NCBI RefSeq assembly: GCF_009906315.1
Contig: NZ_JAAALL010000006.1
Span: 1 to 38,595, forward strand
DNA: 38,595 nucleotides
Reading direction: 5' to 3'
From: Kineococcus vitellinus
GTDB lineage: Bacteria; Actinomycetota; Actinomycetes; Actinomycetales; Kineococcaceae
The notes under the pieces are model-generated. The model made no database searches and was not told where the DNA came from. It saw nothing but the letters and a program-made list of their open reading frames with translations. The position numbers and the translations under genes are program-made. Below are positions 18,016-26,309 of this stretch, piece after piece (within the stretch, counting starts at the first letter, position 1; each line of letters starts with the position of its first letter).

Positions 18016-18550
18016 AGTGAAGTGTTACATGTTTTTGGAGTGACGCTGGTCACATCTAGTCCGTTCGCTCAAGGGGTGCGGGACCGGGGTCGAGAGCTCG
18101 TGGGTCAGCACAGACCCGGTTCTGGTCACGACTCAGGAGCTCCCTTACATGCGAACCCCTTGGAAGACCGCGCTCTCCTTGCTGTGCGCCGGCGGCATCC
18201 TCGCCGGCGGTGCCACCCCCGCCTCGGCGGCGACCACGTTCAGTGCCACCAGTTCGGTCACCGTCAGCGGGAGCACGGCCACGGCGAGCACGACCATCAA
18301 GGCCTCGACGGACACGACCGCGGAGTACGCCGGCATCTGCGCGCGTGATTCCAGCGGCCGCAACGTCGACTTCCCCGCGAAGCAGAACATCCGGTTGACG
18401 ACGGCCGGAACGAAGATCACCGCGAGTCGGAGCTTGTCGGTGGGTAGCTACACCTACTTCGCCTGCGCGCGCATCGCCGGTCAGTGGCAGAACATCGGCA
18501 GCGTGAAGTCCTTCTCGGTCAGCGCCCAGAGCACCTCCACCACCCCCACG
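18016..18550. repeat. Right copy of the 535-bp direct repeat
   Basis: Same sequence as 8989-9523 with no difference seen. It includes the GTTACATGTT element (18024-18033), the GTGAC/GTCAC dyad (18040-18053), the foldable leader and 134 codons. Upstream DNA here is ordinary intergenic sequence, while the left copy sits close to an IS remnant, which hints that the right copy is the ancestral position. Confidence 0.97.
18024..18053 (+). promoter_or_regulatory. GTTACATGTT element and GTGA-N6-TCAC dyad, right copy
   Basis: Identical to 8997-9026; drives or controls the GH16 gene starting at 18149, 125 bp downstream. Confidence 0.5.
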
Positions 18551-19285
18551 GCAGCGGTTGTGCCGCCGGTCGGTGCCGCGTCGGGCTGGTCCCTCAGCTT
18601 CAGCGACGAGTTCAACGGTACGGCCGTCGACACCAGCAAGTGGCTCCCGCAGCGGTTCAGCTGGGGTGACCCGTACGACCAGCCCTTCAACGCCTCCGAA
18701 GGCGCGTCGTTCTCCGCCAAGAACGTCACCGTCTCCAACGGTGCTGCCGTTCTCACCACCAAGCGGGAGGCGAGCACCGCATGGGGCAAGTCGTACACCC
18801 ACACGTCGGGAATGCTGTCCTCGGAAGGCAAGTTCACCCTCAAGCGCGGTGACTACATCGAGGCCCGCATCTGGATCCCGAAGAGCGACGGTCTGTGGCC
18901 GGCGTTCTGGACCGTGCCGTCCGGTCAGTGGCCGCCGGAGATCGACATCTTCGAGTTCTTCGACACCGCGAAGCAGAGCCAGCCCAAGTTCAACTACCAC
19001 TGGGGTACGTCGAGCAACCACCAGCAGCTCGGGCCCCGCACGTACGGCGCTGCGGGTGTGGACTACCGCAACTCCTGGCACACCTACGGCCTTCACCGGA
19101 CTCTCGACAACCGGCTGGTTCCCTACGTGGATGGCGTCGCGTACCCGGCGGCGAGCGTCACGAGCCAAGACGCCTTGCCGCAGTTCGTCATCCTCAACCT
19201 CTCGATGTACGCAGGCGCCAACCCCTCGTCGACCGAGCAGATGAAGATCGACCACGTGCGCGCGTGGAGTCCCAAGGCCTCCTGA
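18149..19285 (+). CDS. Secreted GH16-family glycoside hydrolase B, shares N-terminal module with hydrolase A
   Basis: 378 residues: signal peptide (cleavage near 27), the same beta-rich N-module as the gene at 9122 (residues 1-134 identical), a short linker (TAAVVPPVGAASG) and a GH16 catalytic domain from about 147. That domain begins SLSFSDEFNGTAVDTSKW, the usual first strand of the family, and has the intact E-x-D-x-x-E motif EIDIFE with Glu264 (nucleophile), Asp266 and Glu269 (acid/base). GLWPAFWT before it is also typical. It looks closer to classical beta-glucanase/carrageenase-like GH16 than hydrolase A does. Ends 66 bp before a strong bidirectional hairpin. Probably acts outside the cell on the polymer of this locus or a related glycan. 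Confidence 0.9.
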   Translation: MRTPWKTALSLLCAGGILAGGATPASAATTFSATSSVTVSGSTATASTTIKASTDTTAEYAGICARDSSGRNVDFPAKQNIRLTTAGTKITASRSLSVGSYTYFACARIAGQWQNIGSVKSFSVSAQSTSTTPTAAVVPPVGAASGWSLSFSDEFNGTAVDTSKWLPQRFSWGDPYDQPFNASEGASFSAKNVTVSNGAAVLTTKREASTAWGKSYTHTSGMLSSEGKFTLKRGDYIEARIWIPKSDGLWPAFWTVPSGQWPPEIDIFEFFDTAKQSQPKFNYHWGTSSNHQQLGPRTYGAAGVDYRNSWHTYGLHRTLDNRLVPYVDGVAYPAASVTSQDALPQFVILNLSMYAGANPSSTEQMKIDHVRAWSPKAS

Positions 19286-19350
19286 ACCGACCGCAGGAGC
19301 AAGGACCGCGGACGCCGTACCGGTCCACGCAGACAATCACGATCTCTTGA

Positions 19351-19407
19351 GGAGCGCCGCGGGGGTGGCTCCCGGCAACCGGCCGGGAGCCACCCCCGCA
19401 GCGCTCC
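19351..19407. terminator. Strong bidirectional hairpin between converging genes
   Basis: A 17-bp perfect stem (19359-19375 with 19383-19399) extends by 7 more pairs (19351-19357 with 19401-19407) across one mismatch, around a 7-nt loop. Placed between the stops of the GH16 gene (+) and the GT2 operon (-), it is suited to end both transcripts. There is no clear T-tract. Confidence 0.8.
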
Positions 19408-19428
19408 AGCGTCTCCGGTGCGGACCCG

Positions 19429-20643
19429 TCAGGCGGTGCGGCGAGCACGGGCGTACAGGAACGGTCCTGCCGCCATCCCGGCCAGTTCGCGCAGCACCAG
19501 GTTCCGGTGCAGAGACGCCGGGCCGGCGGCGGAGTCAGACGCGGATGGCACGGCCGCGAGTCGAGCGAGACCCTGGGGCAGGACGCGCATCAGCTGTCGC
19601 CTGGTCCCCGGATTCACTAGGTGCTTGACGTAGAAGGCGCTGAGCCCGGTGCCGTAGCTGAACATCTGCTGCTGCAACTCCTTCAACTCGGCGCGATGGT
19701 GGTGCCAGACGATGGCCGACGGTTCATGGGCGATCGAGTGCCCTGCAGCGAGGACGCGCACGAACGCATCCAGGTCCTCGCCTCCACGAGTGCACGCGCC
19801 CGCACCCAGCGCTTCGTCGAACCCGCCGAGTTCACGCAGGACGGAGGTTCGAAAGGCGAAGTTGGCGCCCGTGCCGAAGAGGCCAGCGGCGTAGGGGTAC
19901 ATGGAGCTGTCGTCGCGGTGATCCGTCAGGTTGAACAGTCGCGGAGGACGCACGTGCGCCCAGGAAACCCGTGCGTCGAAGTACGCCTCGACCGCCGTCT
20001 CGATCCCGGCGGTCGCCACGAGGCCGGTTACGCAGGCGACGTCCTTCCGTCGTTGGAACCCGAGAGCCACGCCTTCCAGCCACCGCTCGTCGACCCGCAC
20101 GTCGTCGTCCGTGTAGGCGATGACGTGACCACTGGCGGAGTGCATCGCTCGGTTGCGTGCGCGCGAGAGCCCTGGTCGGGGTTCGTGGACGTAACGCACC
20201 CGCTCGTCCTCCCGCTGCACGGACGCCACCAGTGCACGCGTCCGCCCGGACGTCGGTGCATTGTCCACCACCAGCAGTTCGGTGTTCGGGTAGTTCAACC
20301 GCCGCAGGTGCTGCAGGCAGCGCTCCAGGGACTCGGGGCGTTCGCGGGTGCAAACAGCGACGCTGATCCGCAGCGTGGCGGGGACGGGATCTGGTCGGTG
20401 GTCCCCGTCGTCCGCCCAAGCATGCCGTACTCGGTCGCGAGCCGGTGCCCCGAGCTGGGCGACGGCTTCCTCGAGCTTCAGCGGGCTGCCTACCGGGGCG
20501 GTGGCGTAGCCCAGCGGCTCTCCGCGGAGCTTCAGGAGCAGGCGCTGCGAGAAGTGCCGCGCCGGCGGTTCGGGCAGGGTCGAGGGTCGAGGGTCGAGCT
20601 CGACCTCCCCGCACCACACGGGCAGTTCCAGGACGTCAGCCAA
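19429..20643 (-). CDS. Glycosyltransferase family 2 (GT-A)
   Basis: 404 residues. An N-terminal extension of about 90 residues (VLELPVWCGEVELD, LLLKLRGEPLGYATAPV) is followed by the GT-A domain: ISVAVCTRERPESLERCLQHL, the nucleotide-binding strand TELLVVDNAP, LSRARNRAMHSASG and the metal-binding YTDDDVRVD. FGTGANFAFRTSVLRELGGFDEALGAG and GGEDLDAF complete the acceptor side. No membrane spans are evident, so it is probably cytoplasmic or peripheral. TTG 20643 is the only nearby start and overlaps the upstream gene by 8 bp. Last of three GT2 genes; the first in this operon shares the same two-part layout and the phrase HEPRPG, so the pair may be paralogues. Confidence 0.87.
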   Translation of the reverse strand: MADVLELPVWCGEVELDPRPSTLPEPPARHFSQRLLLKLRGEPLGYATAPVGSPLKLEEAVAQLGAPARDRVRHAWADDGDHRPDPVPATLRISVAVCTRERPESLERCLQHLRRLNYPNTELLVVDNAPTSGRTRALVASVQREDERVRYVHEPRPGLSRARNRAMHSASGHVIAYTDDDVRVDERWLEGVALGFQRRKDVACVTGLVATAGIETAVEAYFDARVSWAHVRPPRLFNLTDHRDDSSMYPYAAGLFGTGANFAFRTSVLRELGGFDEALGAGACTRGGEDLDAFVRVLAAGHSIAHEPSAIVWHHHRAELKELQQQMFSYGTGLSAFYVKHLVNPGTRRQLMRVLPQGLARLAAVPSASDSAAGPASLHRNLVLRELAGMAAGPFLYARARRTA

Positions 20644-21727
20644 CGCTGTGGCCCACCGTCACGACGGCGCCTCGGGGCGGCGGGCGCAGCCCGCGTGCGC
20701 GGCCGTACGCGTACCCGAACGCAGTGGTCCCCAGTCCCAGGACCACGGCAGCGGACTGCCGCGCAGCGGCGGTGTCGCCTCGGCGCAGGAGCGACGTCAG
20801 GCCACGCAGCACCGCGACAGGCAGAGTGCGAGTGGCGTAGACGCGCTCGGACTCGAGCGCGTCCTGGGTCCCCACGGTGGAGGCCACGACTGCCTTGGAG
20901 TAGCCCTCCCAGAAGCAGCGGCGGACGAAGTAGGCCAGCGTTCGGCGAGCAGCCGTCACCCGGTGGTGCACCACGGCCGAGGGTTCGTGGATGATCCTCG
21001 ACCCCGCTTCCTGCGAGCGGATCCTGATCGACAGCTCCGTCTCCTCGCACCCCACGGGGTGCTTCCCGACACGCCCGATCCCGCTGGTGAAGCCCTGGGC
21101 AGCCAACAGCGCGTGCCGACGAAAACCCATGGTGCAGCCGATGGGGTTCCGGACCTCAGCCCGCTGATGAGGCAGGCCCTCGTAGCTGCAACCCACGACC
21201 CACAAGAACGCCTCGGGGAACCACGAGGGTCGCCCGGGGGCGTCCCAGTCAGCGCTGGCCCAGCCGCTCACACCGACGACTGTGGAGTCCTGCATCGGTG
21301 CGCAACTGCGCTCCACCCATTGCTCGTCCGGACGGGCGTCGTCGTCCAGGAAGAGGACGACGTCGCTCCGGCAGGCGGCGATGCCGGTGTTCCGGGCGCC
21401 CGAGAGTCCGCGGTCCCCGGTGTTGGTGATGACCGTGGCCCGCTCCAGCACGTCTCGGGCCCGGCTCAGCAGGGCGGTGTTGTGGTCCACGACGATCACC
21501 ACCTCGTCGGGTTCGCGCGTCTGGCGCCACAGCGCTTCGTACCCGGCGATCAGGTCTGACCAGCGTTCCTCCGTGTAGGCGCAGATGACCACCGCGGCGG
21601 TGTCGGCGAGCGGTGGAGGCGTCGGACCCTGCTTCGCCACCTCGACGTGCCCGGATCCGCGGGTGGAACGGCTCACGAGCCCCTTCCGGGTCAGGGGGCC
21701 TGGAATGGACCGGGCTGGGTCGACCAC
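20636..21727 (-). CDS. Glycosyltransferase family 2 (GT-A), WcaA-like
   Basis: 363 residues with an inverting GT-A fold: AAVVICAYTEERWSDLIAGYEAL, EVVIVVDHN, LSGARNTGIAACRSDVVLFLDDDARPDEQWVE (DDD metal motif), IGCTMGFRRHALLAAQGF and GCEETELSIRI for the catalytic acidic region. The C-terminal 90 residues are basic with one weak hydrophobic stretch (AAVVLGLGTTAFGYAYG). GTG 21727 is 4 bp after the stop of the preceding GT2 gene; the end overlaps the next. It lacks the long N-terminal extension of its two neighbours, so it is a distinct subfamily. Probably adds one sugar of the repeat unit. Confidence 0.88.
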   Translation of the reverse strand: MVDPARSIPGPLTRKGLVSRSTRGSGHVEVAKQGPTPPPLADTAAVVICAYTEERWSDLIAGYEALWRQTREPDEVVIVVDHNTALLSRARDVLERATVITNTGDRGLSGARNTGIAACRSDVVLFLDDDARPDEQWVERSCAPMQDSTVVGVSGWASADWDAPGRPSWFPEAFLWVVGCSYEGLPHQRAEVRNPIGCTMGFRRHALLAAQGFTSGIGRVGKHPVGCEETELSIRIRSQEAGSRIIHEPSAVVHHRVTAARRTLAYFVRRCFWEGYSKAVVASTVGTQDALESERVYATRTLPVAVLRGLTSLLRRGDTAAARQSAAVVLGLGTTAFGYAYGRARGLRPPPRGAVVTVGHSVG

Positions 21728-21731
21728 TGGA

Positions 21732-23129
21732 TCAACTCCTCGACGGGGACGGGTTCAGGAGACTGCGACGCGCTGCACGTCCGTCGCTCGAGGATCGGGC
21801 CAACGCCGCGCGGCTGCGCACGTACGCGAAGGCTCCCAAAGGCATGCCGCTCAGCTCGAGCGCGACGAGGGACCGAGGTGCCGGCGTGCGCCTGGCCGAG
21901 GGCTGCGGGCCTGGGGTCGCCGCCGATCGGTCCTGCGCCATCCGGGAAACGGTCTGCCGCGCCATGGTGCGCAGAGCCGCCGGGCCGAGGGTGAGGAGGG
22001 TCCTCAGGTGGTGGTGGTCGTGGACCACGAGTGATGCCAGCATGGCGGTGAACCCGATGCCGCTGGCCAGCATCTGCCGTCTCAGCCCTGCCTCGTCGCG
22101 GCGGTGGCGGTGGTGCACGAGTGCCGCCGGCTCGTAGCCGAGTGCTCCTCCGGACCACAGTGCGGAGATCATCGCGGCCAGGTCCTCCCCACCTCTCGCC
22201 GGCGTTCCCGTGCCCAGAGCCGGGTCGAACCCCCCGCTTGCGACCAGGGCGTGCCTCCTGAACGCCATGTTCGCGCCTGCTCCGTAGGTACCGATGCCGT
22301 ACACGGCGAACACCTGCAGCATCTCGCCGTCGAGCCCTCGGGCTACCACCTGTCCGCGTCCGCGCCCCGGAGCGCGCTCGACGTGGACCGGCGTGAACGT
22401 CCGCCGCCCGCCGAAGCCGCCGTAGTGGGCCTCGTACTGCAGCTGAGCGGGCGTTTCGAGCTCCGAAGGGACCACCAGTCCCGTCACGACGACCTCATCC
22501 GGGTGCGTCGCGAACCGCCGACCGAGGGCCTGCAGCCAATGCCTGTCGACCTGGACGTCGTCGTCGGTGAACGCCACCACCTCGCCCGAAGCCGCCAGCA
22601 GACCCGCGTTGCGAGCGGCGGAGATGCCCGGCCGCGGCTCGTGGACGACGTGGACGGAGGGGAAGCGCGCCACCAGACCCGTCAAGGGGTCGAGCGTCGG
22701 GCGCTCGGGGCGGTTGTCGACGAGGATCACCTCGTAGCGCGGGTGGTCTGTCGTCGTGAGGCTCGCGAGGCAGCGCTCCAGTTCGGGAACCCGCTGGACC
22801 ACCGTCGGCACCACCACGGAGATCGACGGCAGGTCGACCCGTGCGGCCGGGGGGTCGGCCGCCAGGAGGTCGTGGTCCATATCGTTCAAGCGCCGCTCGA
22901 CGACCGCCTCGTCCAGGGGAAGGTCGAACTCCACGACGCCCACCGGGCGGAGCCCGACGCGGAGCAGGACCCACGTGTGCCCGTAGTGGGCGGGGGCCGG
23001 GGCGCTCATCAAGCCCTGGCGGACGGCGTCTACGACCGCCCGCACCGCACCGGGCCTGTCCCTTGCAGGGCACTGGGCGGTGGCCACCAGGGTCGCCGCT
23101 GCCCCGCCCGAGTCCGTGTCGTCGCTCAC
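21732..23129 (-). CDS. Glycosyltransferase family 2 (GT-A) with N-terminal extension
   Basis: 465 residues from GTG 23129, chosen because GGGGGAG lies about 10 nt upstream and the 86 codons further upstream look non-coding. An N-terminal section of about 110 residues (WVLLRVGLRPVGVVEFDLPL, LNDMDHDLLA) precedes the GT-A domain: ISVVVPTVVQRVPELERCLASL, EVILVDNRPERPTL, ISAARNAGLLAASGEVVAFTDDDVQVD and GAGANMAFRRHALVASGGFDPALGTG with GGEDLAAM. The N-terminal section resembles that of the GT2 at 19429, and both have the VHEPRPG phrase. First gene of a three-gene minus-strand operon, with its promoter in the 570-bp spacer. Confidence 0.87.
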   Translation of the reverse strand: MSDDTDSGGAAATLVATAQCPARDRPGAVRAVVDAVRQGLMSAPAPAHYGHTWVLLRVGLRPVGVVEFDLPLDEAVVERRLNDMDHDLLAADPPAARVDLPSISVVVPTVVQRVPELERCLASLTTTDHPRYEVILVDNRPERPTLDPLTGLVARFPSVHVVHEPRPGISAARNAGLLAASGEVVAFTDDDVQVDRHWLQALGRRFATHPDEVVVTGLVVPSELETPAQLQYEAHYGGFGGRRTFTPVHVERAPGRGRGQVVARGLDGEMLQVFAVYGIGTYGAGANMAFRRHALVASGGFDPALGTGTPARGGEDLAAMISALWSGGALGYEPAALVHHRHRRDEAGLRRQMLASGIGFTAMLASLVVHDHHHLRTLLTLGPAALRTMARQTVSRMAQDRSAATPGPQPSARRTPAPRSLVALELSGMPLGAFAYVRSRAALARSSSDGRAARRSLLNPSPSRS

Positions 23130-23699
23130 GTGCAGCTCGCTCCCCCGTGGTCGTGCGTCGCGTCCCCTGCTCTGCCACGACAGTAGCGTCGTCCCCACGG
23201 TCTGCTCGTCCTTGTTCGGGAACGGTGCAGGAACGGCCCGCACCAGCAGCCTGGCCGTGCCGGTGGTGCGGGCCGACGCGGTCGGGTGTCGGGCGGGGGT
23301 GCGTTTCGCGACGCCCGGGTGGTGCGCGGGTCTGCGTGGGATCGGCATCCATAATTTGTGACTCTCTGGAGCAGAATCTTGACCCAAGGTGATTTCCGCC
23401 TGGTGCCACCGAAGAAGTGCAGATCGAGATCGCAGGGATCCCCCTCCCTTCCGCCTGTGTCTGCCCTATGCTCCCTCATGATCTTGGTGACGACGCTCCA
23501 CGTGCTCGAGCACAGCGAATCGGGGTGGTCCACGGACTGCGGTGGCTCACGTCGTCGCTGCGGTCCGCGGTGCGGCCGGGAAGGTCCGGCCCCGCCGTCG
23601 CATCCTCTCCTGCTTGCCGACCCGGTGCTACAGCCTCTTGTTCGACGCGCAGCCCACGGCGCCTGCCCCGGCTGACCTGAGTGAGGAGTCCCCGACCCC
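23130..23699. promoter_or_regulatory. Divergent spacer between GT2 operon and A-T-TE gene
   Basis: 570 bp with no credible gene. The AT-richest part is 23345-23400. On the minus strand, GTCACAAATT (complement of 23353-23362) is a 10-bp relative of the GH16 leader element and points to the GT2 operon. GGAAATCACC (complement of 23388-23397) repeats an element from the flippase promoter. GAGGAG at 23683-23688 is the ribosome binding site of the A-T-TE gene. No full promoter could be assigned for the plus strand. Confidence 0.5.
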
Positions 23700-26309
23700 A
23701 TGACCACCACGTCGATGCGCGAGTCCACCTGTCCGCTGCGGGAGGACTCGGTGCTTCACCGCTGGGCGAGCGTCGTCCGAGCGTCCCCCGACCGGCCGGC
23801 CTTCAGCTCACCGGGGAAGTCCGTGACGTTCTCCGAGGCCGACCGGGGGTCCGACCGGGTGGCCCGCGCTGTCCTCACCGCCGCGGAGGGCGTCGCAGGA
23901 CCTGTGGGACTTCTGGTGGAGCAGAGCGCGGAGGGTCTGGTCGCCTTGATCGGGGTGCTGAAGACAGGCCGCCTCGTCGTACCGCTCGATCCACAGCTGC
24001 CGGTGGCGCGGCTGCAGCAGATCGCCGCCCGGGTCGACCTCTCGGTGTGCCTCACCGACGCGACGCACATCGCGACCGCGCACCTCATCGGCTCGCGCGG
24101 GGCTGCGGTCCTCGACGTAGAGGAGATCCTGGCGGGAGTCGACCCGGAATCTCCGGACCAGCCGCTGGACGTCCCCGGGGGACGCGGGAGCGACGGCGCG
24201 GTCATCGTGTTCACCTCGGGCTCCACCGGCCACCCCAAGGGAGTGGTGCTCACCCATGACCTGATGCTCAGCAGCGCTGCTGCGGCTCGGGAGCGCTTCG
24301 GCATCGCGTCCGGTGACAGGGTGGCGCTCGTGCTTCCCCTGGCGTTCACGGCGGGGTTGCTCGTGGTGGCTGTCGCCTTGTGCAACGGAGCCGGTGTCTG
24401 GGCCTACGACCCCCGCCGGCGAGGTGTCCGCGACTTGATCGCCTGGGTGGAGGAGCAGCGCCTGACCACGCTGCACTGCACCCCCCACCTGCTCCGGTCC
24501 ATCGTCGACGCCCTTCATCCGCAGCAGGTGCTGTCCTCGGTCCGCCTCGTGACCACGGCGGGCGAAGCCGTCTTCGGGAAGGACGTCCTCGCGGTGCGAC
24601 CGCACCTGCCCGCGCACGCGTCCTTCTTCAACTGGTCGGGATCGTCCGAGATCGGGAGCCTGGCGTCCTTCGCGGTCCGCGGTGGGGATCCCGTCCCCGC
24701 CGGAGCCCTACCGGCGGGGCTCCCGGAGGCCGACAAGGAGGTCCGCGTCCTGCGTCCCGACGGCAGCGCCGCCGACGTGGGAGAGCCCGCTGAGGTGGTG
24801 GTCGTGTCCCGCCACCTCTCCGCGGGGTACTGGGAAGATCAGGAGAGGACGTCCGCGCGGTTCGGGGAGGAGGCCGACGGGCGGCGGTCCTACCGCACCG
24901 GGGACCTGGGAAGGCTCGACGTGGACGGCAACCTCCACCTGCTGGGCCGCATGGACGACGCCGTGAAGGTGCGCGGTTACCTCGTCGAACCGGCCGAGGT
25001 CCAGGCCGCCCTGCTGTCGAGCCCGGCGATCACGGAGGCTGTCGTGGTTCCGGTCGTCGACCCACCGAGCACCACGCGGCTGGTGGCGTACGTGTCACCC
25101 AACCCCGGGATGTTGTCGGAGTCGCCCGCGACGATTCGCCGCCGATTGCGCGCCGCGCTCCCTGAGTACATGGTCCCCTCCGCCATCGTCCAGCTGCCCT
25201 TGCTGCCCCGCTCGGAGCGTGGCAAGGTCGACCGCGACGCGCTCCCGCCGGCGGCGGTGCGCTCATGCTCGCGTCCCCCGGCGACTCGGGAGGAAGCCGC
25301 CGTCGCCGATCTGTGGTCCCTCGTCCTCGGCCTGGACCCCATCGGCGCCGACGACGACTTCATGCAGCTCGGCGGCGATTCCCTGGCGGTCGAGGAGATG
25401 CTCACGCTGACCGAGGAGCGGTTCAACGTCTCCCTCGTCTCCGGCGACCTCCTGCAAGCACCCACGCTCGCCGAGTTCACCCGTCGCGTGGTGTCCGGCG
25501 CGGCCGCGCTGCCCACCCACCCCACAGCGGTGACCCTGCGGAGCGCCGGAGCCAAGAAGGCCCTCTTCTGCTTCGCCGGAGCCGGTGCCCTGGGCATGTC
25601 GTTCCTCCCGCTGGCGCGCCACCTGCAGGACCGCCCTGTGCACGCCTTCCAGGCAAAGGGCCTGGAAGGCAGGGCGGTGCCGGACTGGAGCGTGCATCGA
25701 GCTGCCCGCCGGCACCTGCAGGTGATGCGGGTGCTCCAGCCTCGCGGTCCTTACATCCTGGTAGGGCACTCCTTCGGGGGCCTGCTCGCGCTGGAGGTGG
25801 CGCACCAGCTGCGGGCGGCGGGCGAGGAGGTCGCCCTCCTCGCCCTCCTCGACACCTACCTGCCGTTGGCGATGCGCCCCCGCGAGGTGTCCGCCCCCGA
25901 GAGGACCGCTCATCCCCTGCTGGTCGCCGCAGGAGCAGCGCGGCGAGTCTTGTCCGTCCCGGCGCGGCGACTGCTGCCCGAGGGGCTTCCCCCGCTGCGC
26001 CAGGTGCCCGAGCGGTTGCGCATCCCGCTCGCCGGTGTCGTGCGCTTCGGGATGACCCGGCAGGCCGAGGTGTTCTTCAACCAGAGTCAGGTCGTGGCGC
26101 GCCGGCACCGGATGCAGCCGTACGCGGGGCGGGTCGTCGCCGTGCTCGCGAATGGCAACCCGGATGGTCCCACGGCCTGGAAGCCGATCCTCGTCGGGTC
26201 CCAGGACTTCCATCAGTTCTCTTGCGATCACAACTCCCTGCTGAGGGAGCCCTTCGTCAGCGAGTTGGCCAATCTGCTGGAGCGGAAGTTGGGCGAGGTG
26301 GCGCTCTGA
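23700..26309 (+). CDS. NRPS-like A-T-TE protein (adenylation, carrier and thioesterase domains)
   Basis: 869 residues with three domains. Adenylation (1-510): TSGSTGHPKG at 172, NWSGSSEIG in place of the usual A5 motif, YRTGDLGR, GRMDDAVKVRGYLVEPAEV and the catalytic lysine in RGKVDRDAL near 507. Carrier (about 530-600): DDDFMQLGGDSL with phosphopantetheine Ser561. Thioesterase (about 615-869): GHSFGG with nucleophile Ser691, Asp718 in LLDT and His844. All catalytic residues are intact. There is no condensation domain, so it should activate an amino or aryl/acyl acid, hold it as a thioester and release, dimerise or transfer it. ATG 23700 follows GAGGAG by 11 nt. Its place among EPS genes suggests polymer decoration; a free metabolite, as from fungal and bacterial A-T-TE quinone/furanone synthetases, is the alternative. 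Confidence 0.9.
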   Translation: MTTTSMRESTCPLREDSVLHRWASVVRASPDRPAFSSPGKSVTFSEADRGSDRVARAVLTAAEGVAGPVGLLVEQSAEGLVALIGVLKTGRLVVPLDPQLPVARLQQIAARVDLSVCLTDATHIATAHLIGSRGAAVLDVEEILAGVDPESPDQPLDVPGGRGSDGAVIVFTSGSTGHPKGVVLTHDLMLSSAAAARERFGIASGDRVALVLPLAFTAGLLVVAVALCNGAGVWAYDPRRRGVRDLIAWVEEQRLTTLHCTPHLLRSIVDALHPQQVLSSVRLVTTAGEAVFGKDVLAVRPHLPAHASFFNWSGSSEIGSLASFAVRGGDPVPAGALPAGLPEADKEVRVLRPDGSAADVGEPAEVVVVSRHLSAGYWEDQERTSARFGEEADGRRSYRTGDLGRLDVDGNLHLLGRMDDAVKVRGYLVEPAEVQAALLSSPAITEAVVVPVVDPPSTTRLVAYVSPNPGMLSESPATIRRRLRAALPEYMVPSAIVQLPLLPRSERGKVDRDALPPAAVRSCSRPPATREEAAVADLWSLVLGLDPIGADDDFMQLGGDSLAVEEMLTLTEERFNVSLVSGDLLQAPTLAEFTRRVVSGAAALPTHPTAVTLRSAGAKKALFCFAGAGALGMSFLPLARHLQDRPVHAFQAKGLEGRAVPDWSVHRAARRHLQVMRVLQPRGPYILVGHSFGGLLALEVAHQLRAAGEEVALLALLDTYLPLAMRPREVSAPERTAHPLLVAAGAARRVLSVPARRLLPEGLPPLRQVPERLRIPLAGVVRFGMTRQAEVFFNQSQVVARRHRMQPYAGRVVAVLANGNPDGPTAWKPILVGSQDFHQFSCDHNSLLREPFVSELANLLERKLGEVAL

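Noticed and set aside
23130-23387. Longer start for the first GT2 (551 codons)
   Set aside because: The extra 86 codons lack any motif, run through the AT-rich promoter area, and GTG 23129 has a ribosome binding site.
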